DNA of 64,000 nucleotides from Camellia lanceoleosa. Taxonomy: Eukaryota > Streptophyta > Magnoliopsida > Ericales > Theaceae. The notes under the pieces were generated by a model, which worked only from the letters and a program-made list of their open reading frames with translations, made no database searches and was not told the DNA's origin. The stretch's first letter is position 1. Every line of letters starts with the position of its first letter. Shown here in pieces: positions 44,064 through 55,144 of the stretch. The DNA lies in NCBI GenBank assembly GCA_025200525.1, contig CM045758.1, forward strand, positions 6,692,580-6,756,579, read 5' to 3'. A program made the position numbers and the translations under genes.

Positions 44064-44448
44064 TGAAACTTAAAGGATGGTTTTTATTAAAATGGAAACG
44101 ACAGCCTAACTCGGTGCTGGTATGACTTCTGATAGCTTGGTTGAGCAAAAACGCCCTGGGGCAAAGTGCTAAAGGTGTGCCTGGCCAACCTAGTTGAGTC
44201 TGCAAAGTGAAAATAAAGTGTTATGTCCAGATAACTGGACCGGGCTAAGTAAATAGGCAGAGTAAAATAAACCTAGCTCGGTTACATCTGGGCTACGGTA
44301 AGTTTTTAGTTCGGTCGTGAAATGGGACCGACTCAAGGTTTATAGCTTAGTTAGGAACAAGCCTAGAAGTCGCTAACAAGTACCTAGTTCGGTTACAGAG
44401 CGACTTTGGATCAAAAATCATGTTTTTCAAAACTAGTAAATGAGCCTT

Positions 44449-46889
44449 TGTAACACCCCTCGTCACTGATCACTGATAAACTACCGATTACTGCTAAACT
44501 GAGACTGATTATGATAAGTAATTGAACTGATTAAAATACTGGACTGACTGACTAGAATTTGAAACTGAATTGATTAAGTATATCTGTCATATTTCATTTC
44601 TATCTGTTGCCTGTTTGATTATCTGTTCATGTTTTTACGTTTGAACTGCAAATTGAAAGCCTTATCGGCGGCCGAACTAGAAATTGATTGATGTTTTAGG
44701 ACCATTAGATTTTATGTGATTTTATGGTGTAATTATCTGAAAAGTGATTTAGTATAATTAAAATAAAGCTAATGAAAGAGTTAGGCTTATCTACAACATT
44801 GCCATTGTGAGTGGGCCACTACCTATGCATATTTGAGCCTCTTGCATTCATTCATACACTTTTCATCAGCTCATTTTCCTTGTTCTTGCCGACCAAGAGA
44901 GGTAGAGGGAGAGAAATTGAGTTCCGTTTTGAAAATTGCTTGGAGACTTGAAGATTTGAAAGAGAGATTGCATAATTGAGCCTCCTTACCTTTAATTCAA
45001 GACATAAGGTAGAGCTTTTGCCTTCTTGTGTTTGATTTGAGCTTCTTCTAGCATGTTTTAGAGAATTGTTAAAGGTTGGAGCCTAGGCATGGCTTATAAT
45101 GTTGAATTGTAGCTTAATTGTTGCATGCATGTTACCATTCTTGGGTTTTGAGGTTGTAAGTTCATAATTCCTCACATGCATGTTCATAATATTGTTATAG
45201 TTCATGTTGTCATCATGTTTTTTCAAGATTTGAGCTCATTTGAGCAAGCATTGAAGCTTTAAAATGGTTTAAATTCATGCATGTTTGCATGTTCTTCATG
45301 TCTATGAAAATTGGTTTGAAATTTGGATTTAATTGAAACATCCTTGGGCTTTGATTTATCAAATTGATCTTTGAAACATGTAACATTATGTGTTTACAAG
45401 TGTTTTCCAGGTTTTCAGCCCAAGAGGATCGATTTTAATGCATTTAAACTTGGTTTTGAGCTTGGGACTCAAATCTGGGTTTTCCAGATTTTGGACCCAC
45501 GCTCGAGCGAGGAAGTCCACGCTCGAGCGTACACTCTGTGATCATGCCTTCCGCTCGAGCGAGAAAAGTGACGCTCGAGCGTGAAATTCGTGCATCCAGT
45601 ACTTTCCATGAGTTTACAGTCTGTTCGAGCGAGAAAATCCATGCTCGAGCGAGGACTTGTGTCTCACGCTCGAGCGAGGGTCGAGCGCCCGTCGAGCGTG
45701 AATTTTGAGCATCCAGCATTTTCACTGTAGCTTACAGTCCGCTCGAGCGATGAAAGTCACGCTCGAGCGGAACGCCTTTGTTTGCATGTCCACTCGAGCG
45801 TAGAAAGCCACGCTCGAGCGAGACCCCTGTTTTCTGAAAATTTTGTAAAGTGTTTAAAAGTGCATCTTTGCATCCTCTTTCTATCCTAGGCATTCTTAGG
45901 CCTAGTTTAAGGCATCTTAAGGAGGATATAGATGTAGAACACACTGAGGCAATTAGGGATTAAGTTATTATCTTTCCCAACTATGTAGCTTAGTGTGTGT
46001 TCGCTCAGAATCGTGTAGGGTTGGCGATCGAGACGCGCTCTAGCTTTCTTGTAGCCCGAACTCGTGAGTAACAATCGTGTAAAGATATGTTCAAAATGAT
46101 TATCTTGAACAATTGAACTGCATCGCTTCGAACTGCCATCATGGATGAATGAATGTATGTCTTATATTCTAAATCAGACATTGTGGCATCTTATTCTTGA
46201 TTCTTATTCTGAGAGATCTCTGTCGGTTCCTTTGTTGGAACCATTCTTGTTCGATTGATGGCCATCATTAATATTCGGTCTTCCAAGACCTCTTGTTCTT
46301 ATCTTCGCTATGCTAATGAATGTACCACATATGACTGAATGACTGATATACTGAATTAATGAACTGTTTTCATTACCGTAGGGACATTCATTCTAAACCT
46401 CTTTATGCATTATGTTATTCACTGGGCTTTAGCTCACTATATATATATATATATGTAGGTGTTCAGGCACCAAACCGGAGCTAGGAGCGTGGGTTAGACT
46501 CCCCTTTTTGTCAAGCCAACTACTGTGCCTCATTGCGAGGTTCCGAGCCTACCAAGCTATGGCTTAGGGGTGTTTTAGTCCCCTGTCTGTCTCTGTATCT
46601 GTTTTGTGTACAGTATATACTGTATAGACTGTTGCTGCTGTTTAATAGGGACTTGGTCCCTGTTCTGTCGGATTGTAAATATTGTGCATACTGTTTTGTC
46701 ACTGATTGTACATATGAATGAAAGCCTTTTTGCATACAGACTGTCACAGCTCATTGGACATTGTTTATTTACTGTTTTGGCTTCCGCCATACCTCTGTTT
46801 TCTTGTATTCTTTATTAGCGAGCCTTGATAATCTCGGATTCTTGGCGATTCTGATGTTAAACCTATAGGGGTGGGTTTGGGTCGTGACA
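44449..46889 (+). mobile_element. 2.44-kb solo LTR inside Element 2
   Basis: It begins TGTAACACCCCTCGTCAC, ends GGGTCGTGACA, and is flanked by GCCTT on both sides (44444-44448, 46890-46894). No primer-binding site or polypurine tract and no second copy lie next to it, so it looks like a solo LTR left by LTR-LTR recombination. It has no coding capacity. It contains a cluster of CTCGAG palindromes (45490-45825) and ends with a conserved tail (46415-46889) that recurs at 54655-55144. Confidence 0.85.
45490..45825. repeat. Cluster of CGCTCGAGCG palindromes in the solo LTR
   Basis: About ten CTCGAG hexamers, most within (A)CGCTCGAGCG, occur in roughly 330 bases, usually as pairs about 15-20 bases apart (GCTCGAGCGAGGAAGTCCAC then GCTCGAGCG). 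Between pairs stands CATCCAGTACTTTCC/CATCCAGCATTTTC. Related degenerate copies appear at about 48890-49005 and 53480. Confidence 0.9.
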
Positions 46890-46894
46890 GCCTT

Positions 46895-47459
46895 TAAGCT
46901 TGGGAGTAAGGTTTTGGGTTCATGGTGTTTGTTCAAACATTCTAATGCGTATAAATAAACGTATATGGAGATTAAACACTGAAGATATAGAAATAAATAC
47001 AAAGGAACATCAGAAAGAAGTATTAAGCAACTTACGATTTTGAGCGTGAAAGAAAAATCCAACCAGCAAGAGAGCAAGTGAAGCGGAAGAGACTGAAGCA
47101 CAAGAGGCACAGAAGCAAGTCTCAGAAGTGCAGAAGGGAAGAAGATGAATAGTGAGGGTGTGATTCATGAAATGGGTTTTGAATAAGCACAAAAACGGCG
47201 GGACTTTTGAAACGTTTTTTTATAAATGTAGGACGGCTGTCACAGTTTGAAAAATTAATAGACGTGTGCCACGTGTCACAGACAGGACATGATGTCAGGT
47301 ACGTGAAGTGACGGGCTGCGACAGGCACAACACTGAAGACCGAGCTAAACCAGCTCGGTGGGGTTGAGTATTTTAAATCTCGGTGGTGTTGTGTATTTTA
47401 CTTTGGTTATGTTTTAGCTCGACTGTAGAAGAATAATCCCAAATCATGAGTTGCAGATG
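46895..47459 (+). other. 3' part of Element 2 between solo LTR and polypurine tract
   Basis: Non-coding in the sense direction. On the minus strand the stretch 47200-46900 is upstream of the antisense ORF (with the solo LTR in between) and could have been its promoter and leader. No TATA box can be assigned with confidence. Confidence 0.4.
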
Positions 47460-47474
47460 GAATTAAGGGGCAAT
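47460..47474 (+). promoter_or_regulatory. Polypurine tract of Element 2
   Basis: GAATTAAGGGGCAAT immediately before the 3' LTR; identical to that of Element 1. Confidence 0.8.
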
Positions 47475-48099
47475 TGAGAGAGTAATTTTTGTGTGAACTT
47501 AGGCTGAGCTAAAACCACATGGAAAATGGACCGAGCTATGGGCTGAGGTAATGGCCTGCATAGCTTTGTCCTTGATCCTGTCAATTCGGTCAAGGATGTC
47601 TGCTAGTAGCCTAGTCTGGGTGCTCTAGACCAAGATATAGGTGGAAGGAGAACCGAGCTATATGCCCAAGGTAACACCAAGCTAAGTAAGCATGGTTAAA
47701 ACTGGTGTAAAGCAAGACAGTGATAGCTCGGTTGTACTGCTATTAGATCGTGGTTGAACCGTCTCACATGGTTAAGTAGTGAGAAGGGTGTAAAAAGATA
47801 AGCATTATCTTTGTGATTCCTAGGAGGACTCTATTAAAGAGAGTTGAAGTCCTACTAGATTGTGCCAAGCGGAATCTATAAAAGCTCATGACAGGACCTA
47901 TGTACAGGTATTTTTACTCTCAAATACATAGAGCTTTTGTGTCTATTGTCTATTTGCTGACTTAGGCATCAGAAAGGTTTCCAGTACATACCTGCCGGCT
48001 AGCTCACATTTGTGTTTTTAGGTAGTAAAGCGACGATGTTTGGAGGAGTGCAAACTTGATCAACAGGATTATACGAGAAGATTATTTCTTGCTCGTACA
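47475..48099 (+). repeat. 3' LTR of Element 2
   Basis: TGAGAGAGTAATTTTTG...GCTCGTACA, a close copy of 36714-37344 with the canonical TG...CA ends. Confidence 0.88.
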
Positions 48100-48104
48100 A
48101 TTAT

Positions 48105-48255
48105 ACATCTATAAAAATCTAGATGCATGTATATATATTTTATTATTGTTATTAGTATTTTATTTTTAATCTACTAGATATTTCTAGATAAATATCTTCA
48201 TAAATTATTTATTTATTGTTCTAGATTTCTCTAGATTACAAATCACATTTTAACA
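48105..48255 (-). repeat. Proximal half of the old Copia 3' LTR
   Basis: On the minus strand it starts TGTTAAAATG right after the polypurine-like AAGTGGGGG and runs to the Element 2 insertion point. The remaining part is at 36475-36713; together they give an LTR of roughly 390 bases. Confidence 0.75.
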
Positions 48256-48697
48256 CCCCCACTTAATTTGTAATCTTCATGCATTCTTGAAGTTGTAAGA
48301 ATTTTTCTATTGGCACTCCTTTTGTCATGATGCCTGCTAATTGCTCCTTTATGTTGACAAACTCCAACTGGATTTCACCTTTCTATACACTGTCTCGAAT
48401 AAAATGATGTCGTAGTTCAATGTGCTTTGTCCTACCATGGAACCTTCATCTTTGTGCTCCATATCTAAGAGAATTCTTTAAAGCTAGATTGCTTTACAAG
48501 TTGCATCTATAGTTACAATATATTCTGCTTCTGCTGATGATAGAGCTACAATCTTTTGCTTCTTGGAACTCTAAGAGATAATCTTAGAGCCAATACAAAA
48601 TACACAACCTAATGTACTCTTTTGATCATCTAATGATTCTGTCCAATCATTATCAGTGTAGCCAATAAGTTTATTGTCATTTTCTTTCACATACCTG
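48256..48697 (-). pseudogene. Copia RNase H remnant
   Basis: Minus-strand reading gives KENDNKLIGYTDNDW, KSTLGCVFCIGSKIIS*SSK and IVALSSAEAEYIVTIDATCK, the C-terminal RNase H of Ty1/Copia polyproteins (GYTDxDW and SSAEAEY motifs). After a frameshift, LEFVNIKEQLAGIMTKGVP and EKFLQLQECMKI end the polyprotein next to the polypurine tract. Several TAG/TAA stops are present. Upstream pol is lost: the sequence breaks at about 48697, at a junction with LTR-mosaic DNA. Confidence 0.88.
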
Positions 48698-51600
48698 ATG
48701 CTGAGTATAACGATTCCGATTTTGACCCGACCTTTATTGTATTCCGGATTCGGATTTCGTGGCTTAGTATCTTTATTTATGTCTCTTTCCCTCTTTTTTC
48801 TTTCTTATTTGAGTGTTGAAATGTCTTGGGTATGTTTAGGACAGGTTGGTTGCTAGTTGGTCTAGAATGTTGTTGCCTAGATTTTGGCTTCTTCGCTCAA
48901 ACGAGGCTTCTTACGCTTGAGCGAGCTTGGTGAACTCTCAGCATTTTTATAGAGGTGCAGAGATTCTGGGAGGATAGTGTTCTTCACTCGAGCGAGGCTT
49001 CTTGCGCTCTGTATACACTCCATTTTTGACCGCCTTTAAGACTTGGGCACCACTGATTGTTTACTTGGTGATGAGGTGTGCAGTGCAAATGTTCAATTTC
49101 TTTGGCAAGGAGAGAGTCAAATCCCAACCTCACACCCCATTTTGGACCAAAAAGCTTTTATAACTTAAAACCCTCTCTTTCAAAAAAATTTTTGAAAATG
49201 ATTTTACGATGCTCCGACGCTCGCATTTTGTTAAATGTTGCACTTTTTGATAAACCGAGCAAGGACAAAGTGGAAATGAATGAAAGAGAGGTGAAATCTC
49301 TGAAAAATCTTTCAAAACATCTTGTTTAGAGGTTTGGAGTTGAAGAAAAGAAGAAGAGAGGGAAGAAACCAAGTTGGGGAAGAAGATGGGCATGAATTGT
49401 TAAGAGAGAGTCGAGCAGCCCTCGCTAAATTGGGCCTATCCATTTGTACATTTGGATTTCAGCTATGAGGCTACCACCGTTGGAAATAGGACTTTTGGGG
49501 CTTCATTTTACACTCAAGAATCTCTTAAGGCCGAGTCCGGATGAGGGAGATATGGTTAGTTGAAGTTGGGCATCAATCCAATTGAGTTGGAAATGAGCAA
49601 CCTTCACTAAAAGAGGGATATCTCTTAGCACACATGGCATTTTGATTTGAGGCTGCCACCATTGGAAAGTTTACTTTCAAGGCTTCAATTTGGACACAAG
49701 AATGACCTGAAAAAGGATTCTATATAAAGGAGATATGCCCATTTGAAGTTTGACATGCAGAGCTGATTTTTGCTGTCGACCAGAAAAGTAGCCGGTTGGC
49801 CACTTGGGGTGGCCGGCCGGCCAGGAAAGGTAGCCAACCGGCCACTTATGTCCAAAACTCAAATATTTTGTAGATATTTCTCCTCCAGCTATTTTCACAC
49901 TCCTCCAGTTGTCCTAATTCAGATATTTCGACCAAGGCTTTTTTTTTTGTTATATATGGAGGCCATATCTCTTGTTTTGAAAGGTTGGCAAGTTTGGGAT
50001 CTCTTTAGAAGCCTCTCTCTCTTCTTGTTTTGTGCCTTAAGCTTAGAATTCTCTACACTTTTGCAAAGAGACCCTTAATCAAACATCCTTATCTTGGAGT
50101 TGAGGTGCTTTGAGGCTTATTTGGAGCTCCTAAGGTTGGTTTGAGCTCAGATTTATACCTGTTTTGCAGCTATGCTTAACGGGTAAGAACTTTTCCCTTT
50201 TAAGCTTTGTTTTAGCTAAGTGCTTGGCCATCTTTTTACACTACTTTGAGGCTGGTTTTGACCTCCAAAAACTCTGATTTTAAGGTTTTAAAATTGAGGT
50301 TTGAACTTTGTTTGGTCAGGGGGTGGTTTCCCCCTTTTTGCTTTTTGGCTTGCAAAGCCTTTTGAGCCACCCTTTCAAAGCCATTTGAAGCATCTTGTTT
50401 TGGCCTTTAAACCACTGAATTCCAGGGGAATTTCAGTGGTAGAAAGTTTGTCTTGAGGTCCAAAATGGGCGGGGTGGCCTCCCCTCATTGTCTCTCTATG
50501 CCATGCCTTGTTAGCACTACAAAGTAGCATCTTTTTATGGCTTATGTTAGCTTAGTTCAAGCATGTTTTTGGCCATATTTTAACATGTTATAACTCTGTT
50601 TTTGGCTGGTTGGAGCACCTCTTGTTTGCTTCTTCCACATGTAGTGCAATATTGCTTACTAGCCTAGTGTGCTTGATGTTTTAGCCTATCGTTCTAGCTT
50701 GTGTTAGCTTGACTCCAGCATGTTTTTGGCCTTGTTTTGACATGTTTAAGCTCTATTTTGAGTGGTCTTGGTCCCTTGAGACTTGCTTTGTATAGCTATA
50801 GTGTAGTTAGTTTCACTAGTTTTGTGTTTCAAGGCCCTTAACATGCTTTGCGTGAGTTGTTTGCATGATATGGCATCATTTAACATGTAATTTCAGAGCA
50901 TATACTTCTGTCATACTCTCACATATATCGCTCTTTAATGGCTTTTAAGAGTTGTTCCTTATGCCTTGCTTGCGAGCCAATATGTGAGCATGATCTTCCA
51001 CTCTTTTGTGCTTTAATTTCAGCACATTTTGGCCACTGTTTTAGCATGTTTGAGGTCTGTCTAAGGCTGGTTTGACCATTTGAGCATTGTATTGCATGCC
51101 TCTAGTGTTGTGTCCTTCACTAGTTTCAATGCTTAAGTCTCCTAACATGTTGTACATGAGTTGTTTGCATGTTAGAGTGTTGTTTTCATGCCACCTTAGC
51201 ACTGAAATTCTGTCACCTCCCACATTTCTTCACTTTTGATTTGTTTTAAGGGTTGGTTTACCTTGTGCTTGTGTTTATGTTTAAGCTTGATAAAGTTTGT
51301 GCTTAAATGGCTTTAATCCTCTTCTGAGGATTCCTCCTAGCCAAAGGCACGATCTCTCTTATGCCTTAAGCCATTCTTTTGGTTAATCCCCTCTCTCATT
51401 AGAGGACTTTCACATTGGACCAAATCAATTAAGGAATGGTTTGGTAATGTAAATAAGTAAACAAGAATTGAACCAAGTAAAACATGTGCAAGATAACAGA
51501 TGTGTGTTGCATTGCATGTGTTTGGATCGGACGTTAATCCAAACACAAGAAATGTGAGACGTTTTATATTCAAAGTGATGAAACGTGCCACGTTTCTTGG

Positions 51601-53405
51601 TCGCCGACACCCTTGATCATGCATGATCGGGTGGAGGCACTTTGAGTCTTATGTGCGCATTCACTAAGCTTGTACAAGCTTGGTTCTTCGTCTATCATGC
51701 ATTGAGATGCTTGATTAGTGGCTTGAGAGCCAAGTACCATACTCCTTTGAGCTTGAGACGTGATGAGGAGGGTGGTAGTACACACATTTCTTGTCAAATA
51801 CATTGTCTTGGCTCTGTTGCTCTTTGTTGCAGCAAAGGCAGAATTCTGGAAAGAGAGGTGGCCGGCCGGCCACTTGCACTAGCCTACTAACCACTTGCAC
51901 TAGCCGGCCAGTTGAGGTAGCCTACCGACTAGTTGAGGTGGTCGGCCGGCCACCTACAGGGAAAATCGTCCAAAGTGTTCCTGTGCTGGGGCAGATGCAA
52001 TCTGAAAGTTCATATGATTTTCTGAGATCACCGCGAGTGCAAACAGAGGCAACTTATGGGAAGGCAATGCATTTCTGGGCAAAGCAAACCGAGCATGCAT
52101 GTCTCGCTCCCTCTCGAGGCCATTTTATTGCTTTACTTAGCTAGTTAATTTACCGGTTTTGTAATTAATTAGTTAATGTGCTTAGCTAATTTAATTCATC
52201 TCTGTAATATTCTAATTAGCTTAGCATAGCTAGTTTCAATTCAGTTTGTAAAAATTAATTAGCTAAGTTAGTTAATTAGTTAGTTTGTAATAATTAGCTT
52301 AGCTTAGCGTAGTTAGTTAGCGTAATTATTTAGATTTTTCTTCACGAGGGCATAATGTTGTAATAAGCATGCGTGTGTGTGTGCATGTCTTCCAACCCCA
52401 CTTCTTTCTCCCTTTTACTTAACCGCTTTCGATGGTTAGTTTTAGGGCATGTTTTGATTAGCATACCTTATGCTTTGCATGTTTGCATCATTCATTTGTC
52501 TTGCATGTACCGGGCTCGGCGCATCATTCAAACTGCATCGTATTTCAATACCTATTTGAATACGTGTATCAATTGTTGTATTCATATGCCATCTTAGATA
52601 GCCGAGTCTATTTAATTGCATTTTTGCATGTGTTGCATTAGGCACCTTACATAGTTAGGATCATGCATGATTTCTAACTAGCTTTTGTTTTAGCTTGGAG
52701 TACACTATAAGTGTTACGCTTTAGCATACTTGCATGAGTGTGAGTGTTGCCATGATAGCATGCTTGCCATGAGGCTATTTGCTTAAGTGATTAACTGTAT
52801 GAATGCCTGTAGGTGAAGGCTTGATTGCCTGAATTGGAACAACTCGATTATTATGAGTTTTAAGCCCACTTTGCGAAGTGACAAAATCTTGTTTAAAGCC
52901 CACCTTGAGGGTGGCAAATCCGTGCTTTAGCCTACTTGCAAGTAGCACTTTCAAACCATTTTAAAAAACAAACATGAGTTGTTTTGTTCTGATTCTCGTG
53001 ATTTTAGTCTATACTTGTATGCTATGCGCATCACATAGTAAGTTAGTTAATAACCGGATAAGAACACATGAGGTTTTATAAAACAACATATCATGTTTAG
53101 TAGAGGTCGATCTTTGATCGGGCAAGCGGGGGCGCTCATTTCAGGACCTTCCCCTCTCGTACCCAAGTTCCCGAGCTGAGGCAACTTTGGTGATGACGGA
53201 CACGTAGCCTTTGGCACGAGTCAGGGTTTCCTAAATTTTCCAAAACAAAATATTTAGGTGGTGACTTTATAATCTGGCAAAGCAGTCCATGTTTGGTGCT
53301 TTTTTATTCAAAATCGATTTTCCAAAACGATTTGCCGGATTTGGACTCTTTGGTGTTTATTAGTCTCACATTGCACTTTGTGAGATTAGATTTAGAATCG
53401 TGACA
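48698..53405. other. Mosaic of non-coding LTR-like sequence
   Basis: No gag or pol is readable on either strand. The region holds degenerate CGCTCGAGCG-type motifs (48890-49005), two GGCCGGCCGGCC-containing clusters (49790-49850 and 51855-51955), long diverged direct repeats (50555-51190), TTAGCTTA/AATTAGTTA-rich sequence (52135-52335) and an ATCGTGACA at 53396-53404 resembling an LTR end. It is probably one or more long, truncated LTRs. An 83-codon frame at 49078-49329 is unrecognised and taken as chance. Confidence 0.5.
50555..51190 (+). repeat. Diverged direct repeats, about 300-bp spacing
   Basis: AGCATGTTTTTGGCC...ACATGTTT recurs near 50560, 50720 and (as AGCACATTTTGGCC) 51025. TGAGTTGTTTGCATG recurs at about 50850 and 51150. 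The last two units are spaced about 300 bases. Confidence 0.6.
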
Positions 53406-55144
53406 GGAGTCCTAACTATAGTAAGACCAATTTGCGCCCTCTCCGAAAAGGGGGCACGCGAAGAAAGTCGGGTCTACACGCTCGAGCATAGGACATTTAA
53501 TGATGTTGAGTGTAGGAGATTATTTGCTAGTGAGTGTGCTGAGAATCTGGGTGTGTGCAGAGAAATCTGTGTGGGTGTGTATGTGCTAAGCAATCTGGCG
53601 GGCACACTGAGTAACCAGATTTGTATGTATAATTTAGTGTAGTGAGAGAAAGAGAGGGAGTGAGAGAAGCTTGGATGGAAGAAGAAGAGAGCTAGGGAGA
53701 TTCATCTTTTAATCCAAAATTAAACTCTTGGTTTGAACGTTGTGTAAGGACACCAACCTACTCGAGGTGAGTAATCTCTTTGTAACCGTTTTTTTGTATG
53801 AATTACTTTGAAATTAGTTTTGCTAGACAAAGAATTATGAAATGTGATGAAGTTTATAAATAAATCCTTTAAAACTAAAAGTTATGCGTTGACATACCGA
53901 ATTGTGTACAATGTAATTTGTTTCCTAAAAAGGAAATTCGCTAAGGAGTAAATGAGTTCCCTTTAAACAACTAATAAGAAAATATGTATTGATCATTCAG
54001 TAACCACTGTTTTGTCTATGATCCATAAATGACGTTCTGTATAGGTTAATGGACCGTTTTAAACGTTTTGTTATCAGTGACAAGTTTTCTGAGAAATTAT
54101 GTTTGATAAGAATGATAAGCCTTCCTATTTGATCAATGAATGTGACACCATGAACATGTGTTGTGATTATCGGAAACTTCTGTTATGTTTACGTCGATCC
54201 CTAGTGGTCGTTATGTCTATGTCGACTCGTTGCGGTTGTTATGTCTAAGTTGATCTGTTGCGATCGTTATGTATATGCCGATCCGTTGCGATCGTTATGT
54301 ATATGTCGATACGTTGCGATCGTTATGCCTAAATTCTCGTTCCATTGTAGACGTTATGCTAATTTGCTAACCAATAACTATTGGATCACATCACGAAATG
54401 AAAGTGACATTAAATGGTATAAAGAACTTTATGACTTCTGAATGTATATGTTTCATAAATATTTTGTTTCGTCATGAACTTTTTGTATAGTATTTTGCTA
54501 AAAGTCTAGGAACACTTTTGACAACGTATGTGCTATGTGTTGATCTATGGAAAGTTTACTGAAGATTTATGGAACTTTATTCATTAGTACAAGTATCCAG
54601 AAAAATATTTTGAACATTGTTTTGCTTATATAAGTTGTGAAATTTTACATTGGGATTATTCACTGGGCTCTAGCTCACTGTTTAATATATGCATATAGGT
54701 GATCGGGCACCGGATCAGAGTTAGTGGCGCCAACCCGAACTCTCTTTTTTGTCAAGCGAACTATTGCGCCTCACCGCGAGGTTCCAAGCCAACACGTGTC
54801 AAGGCTTTTTGGGTGGTTCAGATTCACCCTTTAAAAATCGGTCTAATGGCAAGAGTGGTTTATGACTTTTGTTTGTACTGTTTTAATTATGGGATTTAAT
54901 TCCCTAACTTGTGTTTCATTTTGTATTGTGAACTTAAGTGTTTGTGCATACATAAATATTTGAAAGTAGGTCTGTACATTTAAGTCCTCACAGCTCGTTG
55001 GACATTCTTTTCTATTATTGAATTGGCTTCCGCTAGCCCTCTTTTATTGTGTTATTGTCATTATTGTTAAGTAGGCCTTTGGTAATCACAGATTACTAGC
55101 CGGTTCCCACGTTAAACCTATAGGGGTGGGTTTGGTTCATGACA
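53406..55144 (+). other. Truncated relative of the solo LTR
   Basis: 54655-55144 aligns with the last roughly 475 bases of the solo LTR: CACTGGGCTCTAGCTCACTG, TTTTTTGTCAAGCGAACTAT, GCGAGGTTCCAAGCC, GTTGGACATT, AACCTATAGGGGTGGGTTTGG and a terminal CATGACA. The upstream part has a GAGAGAAAGAGAGGGAG leader-like stretch (53641) in the place where the solo LTR has a similar one (about 44890). The start of the LTR and its target duplication are not found. Confidence 0.65.
54183..54322 (+). repeat. Five tandem 28-bp repeats
   Basis: Unit TTATGTATATGCCGATCCGT followed by TGCGATCG, repeated at exact 28-base spacing from 54183; the first two copies are more diverged (TCGATCCCTAGTGGTCG, TCGACTCGTTGCGGTTG). 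It lies inside the truncated LTR relative. Confidence 0.9.

Larger units (their letters stand above)
36714..48099 (+). mobile_element. Gypsy Element 2 (Tat-like), lacking integrase core, carrying an antisense ORF
   Basis: LTRs 36714-37344 and 47475-48099; primer-binding site 37347-37364; polypurine tract 47460-47474. ATTATA stands on both sides (36708-36713, 48100-48105), matching a 5-bp duplication with one chance base. Order: gag, protease, RT, RNase H, second RNase H, start of the integrase N-terminal region, then an extra ORF on the opposite strand, then the 3' part. The central integrase domain is missing. Every coding block has in-frame stops. A 2.44-kb solo LTR interrupts the 3' part. 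A second RNase H and an antisense extra ORF are hallmarks of the Tat branch of plant Ty3/Gypsy elements. Confidence 0.9.

Noticed and set aside
46520..46818. Overlapping frames on both strands near the solo LTR end
   Set aside because: They lie in the conserved non-coding LTR tail that recurs at 54655-55144 without keeping the frames.
49078..49393. 83- and 87-codon overlapping frames on opposite strands
   Set aside because: No recognised domain, opposite-strand overlap and repeat-rich context; most likely chance frames.
53396..53410. ATCGTGACA as a defined LTR end with a GGAGT duplication
   Set aside because: GGAGT followed by TG occurs at several upstream places (about 49336, 50097), so no unique partner can be chosen.
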